Shown here piece after piece: positions 1 through 4,576 of a DNA stretch of 5,818 nt. The first letter of the stretch is position 1, and the number at the start of each line of letters is the position of its first letter. Below the pieces are notes generated by a model. That model searched no databases and had not been told where the DNA came from. It saw only the letters and a program-made list of their open reading frames with translations. Made by a program: the position numbers and the translations under genes. This DNA comes from DASTGO01 sp035719045 (GTDB lineage: Bacteria > Actinomycetota > Actinomycetes > Actinomycetales > Kineosporiaceae), in contig DASTGO010000161.1 of assembly GCA_035719045.1 (NCBI GenBank), positions 1-5,818 of the forward strand, given 5' to 3'.

Positions 1-21
1 TCTGCTGCCGGAGCCCTCGCC

Positions 22-43
22 CCGGGGCACGACCTGTGCCCGG
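22..43. other. Small hairpin near the window edge
   Basis: The arms GGGCAC (25-30) and GTGCCC (36-41) pair perfectly around the loop GACCT. The stem extends to CCGG at both ends (22-43) if one G is bulged. No T-run follows on the + strand. It could be the terminator of a gene lying left of the window or part of the suhB leader, and the sequence does not decide between them. Confidence 0.35.
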
Positions 44-133
44 CGGGCTGTTGCCCGAACCCGCGCGGCCCGCGACCGGCCGCCTGCGGAGCCGACCAGG
101 CCGGGGCGGGGCAGGCCCGCCGGTGACCGGTGA

Positions 134-223
134 GCCCGACCTGCCCGCAGCGCCCGACCTGCCCGCAGCGCCCGACCTGCCCGCATCGCCCGACCTGCCC
201 AGAGAGCTCGACCTGTCCGGAGA
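134..223. repeat. 18-bp tandem repeat upstream of suhB
   Basis: The unit GCCCGACCTGCCCGCAGC occurs at 134-151 and 152-169. A third copy with one change lies at 170-187, a partial fourth starts at 188, and a degenerate fifth (GCTCGACCTGTCC) starts at 206. All copies keep the 18-bp period. The last copy runs into the ribosome binding site of suhB. The array is open in the suhB frame and would read as repeated Pro-Asp-Leu-Pro-Ala-Ala if translation began at GTG 36. I treat it as untranslated leader because a much better start exists at 234. Confidence 0.8.
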
Positions 224-228
224 GGGAG
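219..228 (+). promoter_or_regulatory. Ribosome binding site fixing the suhB start
   Basis: GGAGAGGGAG is purine-rich, with GGGAG ending 5 nt before ATG 234. The other in-frame starts, GTG 36 and ATG 279, have no comparable Shine-Dalgarno sequence. This is the main reason for choosing 234 as the start. Confidence 0.7.
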
Positions 229-233
229 ACCAG

Positions 234-1100
234 ATGCACCCGACCGACCGTCCGCAGCCGATCGAGGACGCCGACCTGATGGCGGGGTCCGAGCTGTCCG
301 CCCTGGTCACTCTCGCCGAGGAGGCCGCCCGCGCGGCGGGGGAGCTGATCCACGGCGGGCGCCCGGAACGGCTGGAGGTCGACACCAAGTCCAGCCCGAC
401 GGACGTGGTCACCCAGATGGACACCGCGGCGGAGGAACTGCTGCGCAAGCTCGTCGGACGGCGGCGCCCCGAGGACGGGCTGCTCGGCGAGGAGTCCGGG
501 CCGCAGGCCGGGACCAGCGGCCTGACCTGGGTGATCGACCCGATCGACGGGACCGTGAACTACCTGTACGGGCTGCCGCAGTTCGCCGTGAGCGTGGCCG
601 TGGTCACCGGCGACCCCGCCACGCCCGGCGCCTGGTCCACCCTCGCCGGCTGCGTGCACAGCCCCGCCACCGGGCTGACCTGGACCGCGGTCCGCGGCGG
701 CGGGGCGTACCTGAACGGGCGCCGGCTGCAGCTGGACGCGCCCCCAGCCCTGGAGGGCGCCCTGGTCGGCACCGGTTTCGGCTACCGGGCGGCCCGCCGG
801 GCCAACCAGGCCCGGGTGCTGGCCGAGCTGCTGCCGCAGATCCGGGACATCCGCCGGTTCGGCTGCGCCTCGATCGACCTGTGCATGCTGGCCACCGGGA
901 TGCTGGACGCCTACTACGAGCGCGGCCTGAACCCCTGGGACCTGGCGGCCGGGGTGCTCGTGGTCACCGAGGCAGGTGGCGCCGTCCGGGGGCTGGGCGA
1001 ACTGCCGCCGTCGGACCTCATGGTCGTCGCGGGCCGGGACCCGCTGCTGGCGGACCTGGCCGGGCTGCTGCTGGAACTGGACGCCGGTCGCGACGACTGA
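234..1100 (+). CDS. suhB: Inositol monophosphatase family protein (SuhB type)
   Basis: This 288-residue protein belongs to the Mg2+-dependent inositol monophosphatase family, which hydrolyses myo-inositol 1-phosphate and, in some members, related sugar or nucleotide phosphates. The metal-site motifs are present: a Lys-Ser-Ser-Pro-Thr-Asp segment at 52-57, Gly-Glu-Glu at 85-87, the signature DPIDGTVN at 102-109 (Asp102, Asp105), and NPWDLAAG at 233-240 with the third metal-binding Asp236. The length is normal for the family (about 260-290). I chose ATG 234 for its Shine-Dalgarno sequence; the frame is open back to GTG 36, which would add 66 repetitive residues. The gene ends 4 bp from a convergent small gene. 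In mycobacteria the homologue at this syntenic place is annotated suhB. The true substrate cannot be read from sequence, because IMPase, histidinol-phosphatase-like and FBPase-like members share these motifs. Confidence 0.93.
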   Translation: MHPTDRPQPIEDADLMAGSELSALVTLAEEAARAAGELIHGGRPERLEVDTKSSPTDVVTQMDTAAEELLRKLVGRRRPEDGLLGEESGPQAGTSGLTWVIDPIDGTVNYLYGLPQFAVSVAVVTGDPATPGAWSTLAGCVHSPATGLTWTAVRGGGAYLNGRRLQLDAPPALEGALVGTGFGYRAARRANQARVLAELLPQIRDIRRFGCASIDLCMLATGMLDAYYERGLNPWDLAAGVLVVTEAGGAVRGLGELPPSDLMVVAGRDPLLADLAGLLLELDAGRDD

Positions 1101-1104
1101 GCGC

Positions 1105-1395
1105 TCAGCAGTCGCCCCGGGCAGCCCTGGTCCGGCGGCGCTGCTCGGCCAGTTCGGCCTCCTGCAGGTCGACGGCCAGCGGCGTCCCCACCCCCGGGGT
1201 GGCCAGGCCGTGGCGGGTCAGCGAGTCCGCCACGCCGTCGACCCGGACCCCGTGCTCGGCGGCGACCCGGGCGAGGCTCTCCAGCTCGCCCAGCCGTACC
1301 CCGACCAGGTAGTCGTCCTCGGCCTCCTGGGCGCGGGCGAGGCCGTCCTGGGTCTCGGCGATGCGATTGCTGATCTCGCGGTGGAAGGCGGACAC
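1105..1395 (-). CDS. Small helical protein of unknown function
   Basis: I do not recognise a named family in this 96-residue protein. The start is GTG at 1395-1393, preceded by GGAGGT with a 3-nt spacer; the frame stays open further upstream (to about 1758) but without a convincing start. The N-terminal half (about residues 3-49) is rich in Glu, Ala, Leu and Arg, with alternating charges typical of a helical hairpin or short coiled coil, and includes EDDYLVGVRLGELESLARVA. A short middle part contains VDGVADSLTRHGLATPGVG, and a basic tail follows (EQRRRTRAARGDC). There is no signal peptide or membrane helix. It is convergent with suhB (4 bp between stops) and divergent from DUF4193. In mycobacteria the opposite-strand gene at this place is cei, a membrane-anchored LytR_C-type protein. 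This protein lacks both parts, so it is either a replacement or an insertion next to a lost cei. The opposite strand is also open here, but with less protein-like composition. Confidence 0.72.
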   Translation of the reverse strand: MSAFHREISNRIAETQDGLARAQEAEDDYLVGVRLGELESLARVAAEHGVRVDGVADSLTRHGLATPGVGTPLAVDLQEAELAEQRRRTRAARGDC

Positions 1396-1398
1396 GGG

Positions 1399-1404
1399 AC
1401 CTCC
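1399..1404 (-). promoter_or_regulatory. Ribosome binding site of the small minus-strand gene
   Basis: Read on the minus strand, GGAGGT is a perfect anti-16S match, followed by CCC and the GTG start at 1395. The 3-nt spacer is shorter than usual, but no other start in the frame has such a signal. It fixes the predicted protein at 96 residues. Confidence 0.6.
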
Positions 1405-1501
1405 GGCGTCGGACGTGGACGGACAAGCCGTGGGCGGTGGGGCGGCGGGGTCGCGTGCGGACCGTGCGGGCGGCTGTGGCGCACTACTGTGCCGGGTGGT
1501 C

Positions 1502-1540
1502 AGGCGGACCGGCCGGTTCCGCCTACCGGGGTGTCCCGGT
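1502..1540. other. Two abutting perfect hairpins
   Basis: AGGCGGA (1502-1508) pairs with TCCGCCT (1518-1524) around CCGGCCGGT. Immediately next, ACCGGG (1525-1530) pairs with CCCGGT (1535-1540) around GTGT. No base separates them. Further weaker stems follow: CGCCG/CGGCG (1541-1545 with 1562-1566), CTGCG/CGCAG (1578-1582 with 1588-1592), AGGGC/GCCCT (1591-1595 with 1605-1609, overlapping the previous stem by two bases) and GCGTGA/TCACGC (1644-1649 with 1656-1661). They could form a structured leader or small RNA on either strand, or be operator dyads. Stems of 5-6 bp arise easily by chance in DNA this rich in G and C. Confidence 0.35.
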
Positions 1541-1731
1541 CGCCGCGGAATATCCGGATACCGGCGGGCGGGCAACGCTGCGACGCACGCAGGGCTGACG
1601 ATAGGCCCTCCGGTGACCCGGTGGCGACGGAACGTGTGCGGACGCGTGATCACTCTCACGCCCGTTCGGGGAAAGTCAGGCATGGCCAGCGGTGATCCTG
1701 GGCAACGGGGTCCGGGGTCACGGGGCGTCGG

Positions 1732-1761
1732 TTCGCACTCAGGCAGCCGGTGGTGCACAAT
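1732..1761 (+). promoter_or_regulatory. Possible promoter for DUF4193
   Basis: TTCGCA (1732-1737) and CACAAT (1756-1761) are 18 bp apart and each matches four of six positions of the housekeeping sigma consensus. Transcription would begin near 1768 and give a leader of about 190 nt, starting inside the hairpin at 1762-1778. This is a weak, composition-limited prediction. Confidence 0.25.
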
Positions 1762-1778
1762 CCCTCCGCCGCGGAGGG
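1762..1778. other. Perfect 7-bp inverted repeat
   Basis: CCCTCCG (1762-1768) and CGGAGGG (1772-1778) form a perfect stem around CCG. Five bases downstream lies the exact 10-bp palindrome AAACCGGTTT (1783-1792). Both lie about 170-200 bp upstream of DUF4193. They may be an operator, an early leader hairpin, or both. Confidence 0.45.
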
Positions 1779-1958
1779 CACAAAACCGGTTTCCGGTGCG
1801 TTACCGAGGCGCCGTCCCGCGGACGGCGATCTGTTGGGGGTCCGGTCCGGCCGCCTGGACGGCGACGGACCCACAGCGAACGCCCGGAATCACCACGACC
1901 CGGTGCCGCACGTCGGCACCAGCACGAACCAGCACAACACCACCGGAGCGTGACCCAG

Positions 1959-2258
1959 ATGGCCACCGATTACGACGCACCGCGCAAGACCGACGACGAG
2001 CTCGGCGAGGACTCGATCGAGGAGCTCAAGGCGCGGCGCGTCGACAAGATCTCCAGCAACGTCGACGAGGACGAGATCGAGGCCGCCGAGGGCTTCGAAC
2101 TACCCGGCGCCGACCTGAGCAACGAGGAGCTGTCCGTTCGGGTCCTGCCCCGCCAGGCCGACGAGTTCACCTGCTCCCGCTGCTTCCTGGTGCACCACCG
2201 CAGTCAGCTCGCCAAGGAGGTCGGCGGGCAGCCGGTCTGCAAGGAGTGCGCTGCCTGA
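1959..2258 (+). CDS. DUF4193 family protein with CxxC zinc-ribbon-like pairs
   Basis: The product is 99 residues, the normal size for DUF4193, a family found in nearly all actinobacteria and lacking an established function to my knowledge (Rv2699c in M. tuberculosis). The N-terminal two thirds are strongly acidic (MATDYDAPRKTDDELGED, then DEDEIEAAEG at about 36-45). The C-terminus carries Cys72-x-x-Cys75 and Cys94-x-x-Cys97, spaced like a zinc ribbon, with HH at 79-80 between them. ATG 1959 is chosen because homologues begin MATDYD and GGAG lies 10 nt upstream. The frame stays open to 1692, but that extension is low in protein-like character. A strong hairpin follows 8 bp after the stop. A zinc-binding transcription or RNA-polymerase-associated role is possible from the architecture, but this is inference. 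Confidence 0.95.
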   Translation: MATDYDAPRKTDDELGEDSIEELKARRVDKISSNVDEDEIEAAEGFELPGADLSNEELSVRVLPRQADEFTCSRCFLVHHRSQLAKEVGGQPVCKECAA

Positions 2259-2265
2259 CCTCCTC

Positions 2266-2299
2266 ACGTCCGGCGCGGGGCGGGTCCCGCGCCGGACGT
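2266..2299 (+). terminator. 14-bp perfect hairpin after DUF4193
   Basis: ACGTCCGGCGCGGG (2266-2279) pairs without mismatch with CCCGCGCCGGACGT (2286-2299) around a 6-nt loop. It starts 8 bp after the DUF4193 stop. No T-run follows, as is common for actinobacterial terminators. The symmetrical stem could also stop minus-strand transcripts coming from DUF3093. Confidence 0.75.
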
Positions 2300-2322
2300 C
2301 CTGTCTGCGCCGGTCCAGCACG

Positions 2323-2406
2323 GGGCCGGTCCACGACCAGGAACCGGTCCATGACCAGGAACCGGTCCATGACCAAGAACCGGTCCATGACCAAGAACCG
2401 GTCCGG
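2323..2406. repeat. 18-bp tandem repeat between convergent genes
   Basis: The unit GAACCGGTCCATGACCAR is present at 2341-2358, 2359-2376 and 2377-2394, with the last base changing G to A. A degenerate copy precedes it at 2323-2340, and a partial copy follows at 2395-2406. Each unit contains the mini-dyad GGTC-CAT-GACC. In the degenerate copy only the loop changes (CAC) while both arms are kept. The array lies between the stops of DUF4193 and DUF3093, flanked by two hairpins, and is outside any credible gene. Confidence 0.88.
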
Positions 2407-2436
2407 CCCGGCGGTGGGACCGCGGGGCCGGACCGG
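2398..2436 (-). terminator. Long hairpin, probable DUF3093 terminator
   Basis: A 12-bp stem (2398-2409 with 2425-2436) encloses a single G/G mismatch and then a 5-bp stem, GCGGT (2411-2415) with ACCGC (2419-2423), around GGG. The whole 39-nt element folds back almost completely. It lies about 80 bp past the DUF3093 stop in the minus direction and mirrors the hairpin after DUF4193. No T-run follows. Its left arm overlaps the end of the 18-bp repeat array. Confidence 0.6.
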
Positions 2437-2469
2437 GGGGACCGGCTCGGACTCTGGACCGGCACAAGA

Positions 2470-2517
2470 CCTGGGGTGGATCAGACCCTGGGGCGGATCA
2501 GGGGATCGCCGGATCAG
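2470..2517. repeat. 17-bp direct repeat at the DUF3093 stop
   Basis: CCTGGGGYGGATCAG occurs at 2470-2484 and 2487-2501, giving a 17-bp period. A third GGATCAG at 2511-2517 contains the DUF3093 stop codon (TCA 2514-2516 on the + strand). The repeat therefore appears to have spread outward from the end of the gene. Confidence 0.65.
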
Positions 2518-3023
2518 ACCGTGCGGCGCGCCTGCTCCAGCGCCGCGACCAGCTGGTCCGGCCGGCGGCTGGAGATCAGCCAGTACGGCGTGGGGTCCTC
2601 GGGGTCGTCGAGGTGGACCCGGACCCCGGACCTGATCCAGCCCCGCAGCAGCAGGTAGGCGCGGGCATCCAGTTCCGGCCCGCCGGCCACCCGCATCTGC
2701 TCGGCGTCCAGCGACTCCGCCGTGCCGAGCAGGTGCAGCGGGATCCGCGCACCGCCGGCCACGAACAGCTCCGGTCCCACCTCGACCACAGGGGTCAGCC
2801 GGACCAGGATCCCGGCCATGAGCAGCCAGGTCACGGCGAAGGTGGCCACCCCGGCGGTCGGGCCCATCCGCAGCGACACCAGGCCGAACAGGAAGGCCAT
2901 CAGGGTCAGGACCGCCCAGACGCCCGGGCTCGCTGACAACTTCTCCCGGTACCGGACACCGCTGTGCGGGCCGCCGGTGCCGTCCGTGCCGGTGGGGGAG
3001 GCGGGGATGTCGGCGTCGCTCAT
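2514..3023 (-). CDS. DUF3093 family membrane protein
   Basis: This 169-residue protein matches DUF3093, an actinobacterial family of unknown function (Rv2698 in M. tuberculosis by position). A low-complexity N-terminus (1-22) precedes YREKL (25-29). Two hydrophobic helices follow at about 34-51 and 56-75. The remainder is a soluble domain with RAYLLLRGWIRSGVRV at 121-136 and DPEDPTPYWLISSRRPDQL at 140-158, the latter being the most family-like part. ATG 3023 is preferred; the frame continues to a GTG at 3065, but neither start has a Shine-Dalgarno sequence. CACGCT six nt before the ATG is a poor -10 match that would suit a leaderless start. The gene is divergent from dut (78 bp) and convergent with DUF4193. 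Orientation of the soluble domain is not determined. Confidence 0.92.
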   Translation of the reverse strand: MSDADIPASPTGTDGTGGPHSGVRYREKLSASPGVWAVLTLMAFLFGLVSLRMGPTAGVATFAVTWLLMAGILVRLTPVVEVGPELFVAGGARIPLHLLGTAESLDAEQMRVAGGPELDARAYLLLRGWIRSGVRVHLDDPEDPTPYWLISSRRPDQLVAALEQARRTV

Positions 3024-3087
3024 GGGGACAGCGTGCCACGCGGGGGATCCGGTTCCGGGGGGCACCGGCGGCAGGCCCGCTCGGCGC

Positions 3088-3093
3088 TAGCCT
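3088..3093 (+). promoter_or_regulatory. -10 element for leaderless dut
   Basis: TAGCCT ends 8 nt before GTG 3102. This is the distance at which transcription starts at or next to the start codon, as is common in actinobacterial leaderless genes. No Shine-Dalgarno sequence precedes the GTG, which supports the reading. The element lies in the 78-bp region shared with divergent DUF3093. Confidence 0.5.
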
Positions 3094-3101
3094 TGCCCGT
3101 C

Positions 3102-3677
3102 GTGACGAGTGCCACCGGCGGCGAGGCCACGGTCGAGGTGCGCCTGCTGCGCCTGGATCCCGGGCTGCCCGCCCCCAGCTACGCCCATCCGGGGGATGCC
3201 GGGGCGGACCTGCGCACCCGCGAGGACGTCGTCCTGCAGCCGGGGCAGCGCAGGCTGGTCCCGACCGGGGTGGCGATCGCCCTCCCGCCCGGGTACGTCG
3301 GCCTGGTCCACCCGAGGTCCGGGCTGGCCGCCCGGCACGGGCTGACCGTGGTCAACGCCCCGGGCACGGTGGACGCCGGCTACCGGGGTGAGATCATGGT
3401 CACCCTGCTCAACACCGATCCCGGCGAGCCGGTGGAACTGCGGCGCGGGGACCGGATCGCGCAGTTGGTGGTCCAGCGGGTGGAGCAGGCCCGCTTCGTC
3501 GAGGTCGAACACTTGCCGGACTCCGCACGGGGTACCGGTGGGTTCGGGTCGACGGGCGGATTCGGGGCGCAGGCCCCGTCCGTCACACCGACGGCGGCCG
3601 CCGGCCGGTTCGGCGCGCCGATCGTCTTGTCCGAGCACGAGGCGGGGGAGAGCCCCGGGAGAGGTGCGCAGTGGTGA
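3102..3677 (+). CDS. dut: Deoxyuridine 5'-triphosphate nucleotidohydrolase (dUTPase)
   Basis: Dut cleaves dUTP to dUMP and pyrophosphate in the cytoplasm. This limits uracil in DNA and feeds thymidylate synthesis. All five motifs of the homotrimeric family are present: I PGDAGADL (30-37), II PRSGLA (71-76), III NAPGTVDAGYRGE (85-97) with catalytic Asp91 and the uracil-stacking Tyr94, IV GDRIAQL (116-122), and V RGTGGFGSTG (143-152). The start is GTG 3102, because homologues begin shortly before the first strand (VEVRLLRLD) and a -10 element is well placed. At 191 residues it is about 40 longer than usual (about 150). The extra part follows motif V, starts with a second GGFG (152-155), and is rich in Ala, Pro and Gly. 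The gene is followed by DUF3710 and is probably cotranscribed with it. Confidence 0.97.
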   Translation: MTSATGGEATVEVRLLRLDPGLPAPSYAHPGDAGADLRTREDVVLQPGQRRLVPTGVAIALPPGYVGLVHPRSGLAARHGLTVVNAPGTVDAGYRGEIMVTLLNTDPGEPVELRRGDRIAQLVVQRVEQARFVEVEHLPDSARGTGGFGSTGGFGAQAPSVTPTAAAGRFGAPIVLSEHEAGESPGRGAQW

Positions 3678-3745
3678 GCCAGCGCAGCGAGCGCAGCGGT
3701 GTGTCGCTCAGGACGGCGACGAGCGTGAGTGAGGTGCCGGCATGA
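3674..3745 (+). CDS. Possible 23-codon coupling frame between dut and DUF3710
   Basis: GTG 3674 overlaps the dut stop (GTGA). The frame runs 23 codons (VSQRSERSGVSLRTATSV, then SEVPA) to TGA 3743-3745, which overlaps the DUF3710 start (ATGA at 3742). It thus closes the 64-bp gap exactly, with a 4-nt overlap at each end. The peptide is Ser/Arg-rich and matches no family I know. The frame includes a 9-bp tandem repeat. If translated, its role is more likely ribosome relay than peptide function. It may also be chance, since stops of the type TGA next to GTG are frequent in this composition. GTG 3674 has GAGGTG 3661-3666 upstream, a plausible Shine-Dalgarno sequence. Confidence 0.35.
   Translation: MSQRSERSGVSLRTATSVSEVPA
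3681..3698. repeat. 9-bp tandem repeat in the dut-DUF3710 spacer
   Basis: AGCGCAGCG occurs twice without a gap (3681-3689, 3690-3698). It lies inside the small frame that bridges dut and DUF3710, where it encodes part of the Ser-Glu-Arg-Ser-rich stretch. Confidence 0.6.
3731..3736 (+). promoter_or_regulatory. Ribosome binding site of DUF3710
   Basis: GAGGTG ends 5 nt before ATG 3742, a good position. It supports that start and shows that DUF3710 can also be initiated independently of the bridging frame. Confidence 0.6.
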
Positions 3746-4476
3746 GCGCGCTGTTCCGTCGGGGGTCCCGCCGGGAGGAGGCCGGGGAGCCGGTCGGGCA
3801 GGACGCCGACCAGGAGCCGGAGGCCGTCGAGGAGACCGGCGCCGACGGCGAGCTGACCCCGCGGCCCGACGGCCCCTGGGACGTGTCCGAGCGGCCCGAC
3901 GCCGAGGGCCTGGTGGACCTCGGCGCTCTGCGGCTGCACGGCCGGGACGGGATGGAGCTGCGGCTGGAGATCGAGGAGTCCTCCGGGACGGTGACCGCCG
4001 TGACGGTCCAGCTGGCCGGAAGCGCGGTGCAGTTGCAGGCCTTCGCCGCCCCGCGCAGTGAGGGGATCTGGGACGAGATCCGCCAGGAGATCTCCGCGGG
4101 GATCACCCGCCAGGGCGGGACCGTCGACGAGGCCCGGGGCACGTTCGGCCGCGAGCTGATCGCCCGGATCCCGGTGCGGACCCCGGACGGTCGGACCGGT
4201 CACCAGCCGGCCCGGTTCGTCGGCATCGACGGGCCCCGCTGGTTCCTGCGGGCGGTGTTCCACGGCCCGGCGGTCTACGAGCCGGAGGCGGCCGCGACGA
4301 TGGAGGCGGTGGTCCACGACCTCGTCGTGGTCCGGGGACCGGAGGCGATGGCCCCCCGGGACCTGCTGCCCCTGCGGCTGCCCGAGGCGATGCTGCCGCC
4401 GCAGGAGCCGGAGTCCGACGGTCGCGCACCGCTGGACCCGTTCCGGCGCGGCCCGGAGATCACCGAGATCCGCTGA
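3742..4476 (+). CDS. DUF3710 family protein
   Basis: The product is 244 residues and matches DUF3710, an actinobacterial family of unknown function that neighbours dut (Rv2696c in M. tuberculosis). An Arg-rich start (MSALFRRGSRREE) leads into an acidic, disordered segment to about residue 42. A compact domain follows, with GPWDVSERPDAEGLVDLGALRL (from residue 44), a beta-rich core (MELRLEIEESSGTVTAVTVQ), GIWDEIRQEI near 112, RFVGIDGPRWFLRAVFHGPA near 157-176 and EAVVHDLVVVRG near 188-200. No membrane helix or catalytic motif is seen. The tail (about 215-244) is Pro- and acid-rich. ATG 3742 has a good Shine-Dalgarno sequence. Its spacing to dut implies one transcript. Other work has not, to my knowledge, fixed its function. 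Confidence 0.94.
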   Translation: MSALFRRGSRREEAGEPVGQDADQEPEAVEETGADGELTPRPDGPWDVSERPDAEGLVDLGALRLHGRDGMELRLEIEESSGTVTAVTVQLAGSAVQLQAFAAPRSEGIWDEIRQEISAGITRQGGTVDEARGTFGRELIARIPVRTPDGRTGHQPARFVGIDGPRWFLRAVFHGPAVYEPEAAATMEAVVHDLVVVRGPEAMAPRDLLPLRLPEAMLPPQEPESDGRAPLDPFRRGPEITEIR

Positions 4477-4503
4477 CCGCCCGGCCCGCCCGGCCCGCCC
4501 GGC
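4477..4503. repeat. Three perfect 9-bp repeats after DUF3710
   Basis: CCGCCCGGC is repeated three times without change, beginning at the first base after the DUF3710 stop. It precedes a hairpin at 4516-4550. Confidence 0.8.
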
Positions 4504-4515
4504 CATGGCCTCGGT

Positions 4516-4550
4516 CCTGGCGGAGCCCCTCGACGGAGGGATCCGCCGGG
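4516..4550 (+). terminator. Hairpin between DUF3710 and the OB-fold gene
   Basis: CCTGGCGGA (4516-4524) pairs with TCCGCCGGG (4542-4550), with one G/T wobble. After a small internal loop, CCCT (4527-4530) pairs with AGGG (4537-4540) around CGACGG. No T-run follows. The position, after dut-DUF3710 and 14 bp before the -10 element of the next gene, suits a transcription terminator between two units. Partial readthrough remains possible. Confidence 0.5.
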
Positions 4551-4564
4551 GCCCGTTCACCCCG

Positions 4565-4570
4565 TAGGCT
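4565..4570 (+). promoter_or_regulatory. -10 element for a leaderless OB-fold gene
   Basis: TAGGCT is followed by exactly 6 nt and then ATG 4577, which places the transcription start on the A of the start codon. There is no Shine-Dalgarno sequence. No clear -35 hexamer lies 16-19 bp upstream, which is common for actinobacterial promoters of this type. Confidence 0.6.
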
Positions 4571-4576
4571 TCGGCC

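Larger units (their letters stand above)
1396..1958. other. Divergent intergenic region, no gene seen
   Basis: These 563 bp separate the start of the small minus-strand gene from the start of DUF4193. The open frames here (for example 1750-1953 + and 1739-1966 -) have arginine- and proline-rich translations, no good Shine-Dalgarno sequence and no recognisable domain, so I do not call genes. The region holds several inverted repeats and palindromes: 1502-1524, 1525-1540, TATCCGGATA at 1551-1560, GTGATCAC at 1646-1653, 1762-1778, and AAACCGGTTT at 1783-1792. Promoters for both flanking genes should lie here. Confidence 0.6.

Noticed and set aside
36..233. N-terminal extension of SuhB from GTG 36
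   Set aside because: It has no Shine-Dalgarno sequence and a repetitive, non-conserved translation, while ATG 234 has a strong ribosome binding site and gives the usual family length.
1571..1609. c-di-GMP-type riboswitch resemblance
   Set aside because: GGGCAAC, GACGCA and GGCC occur in a suggestive order, but the required helix between the first two is missing and the following stems do not fit the class.
1692..1958. Upstream extension of DUF4193
   Set aside because: The added residues are Arg/Gly/Pro-rich and unlike the family, whose members start with MATDYD at 1959.
2323..2406. CRISPR array
   Set aside because: The units are 18 bp and directly adjacent, with no unique spacers and no cas genes nearby.
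1361..2635. A 424-codon + strand frame across the DUF4193 region
   Set aside because: It is a frame-shifted shadow of DUF4193 and runs through the repeat array and both hairpins; its translation is low-complexity.
2167..3039. A 290-codon minus-strand frame overlapping DUF3093
   Set aside because: It overlaps true DUF3093 in another frame, and its tail only reads the 18-bp repeat as a repeated MDRFLV-like peptide.
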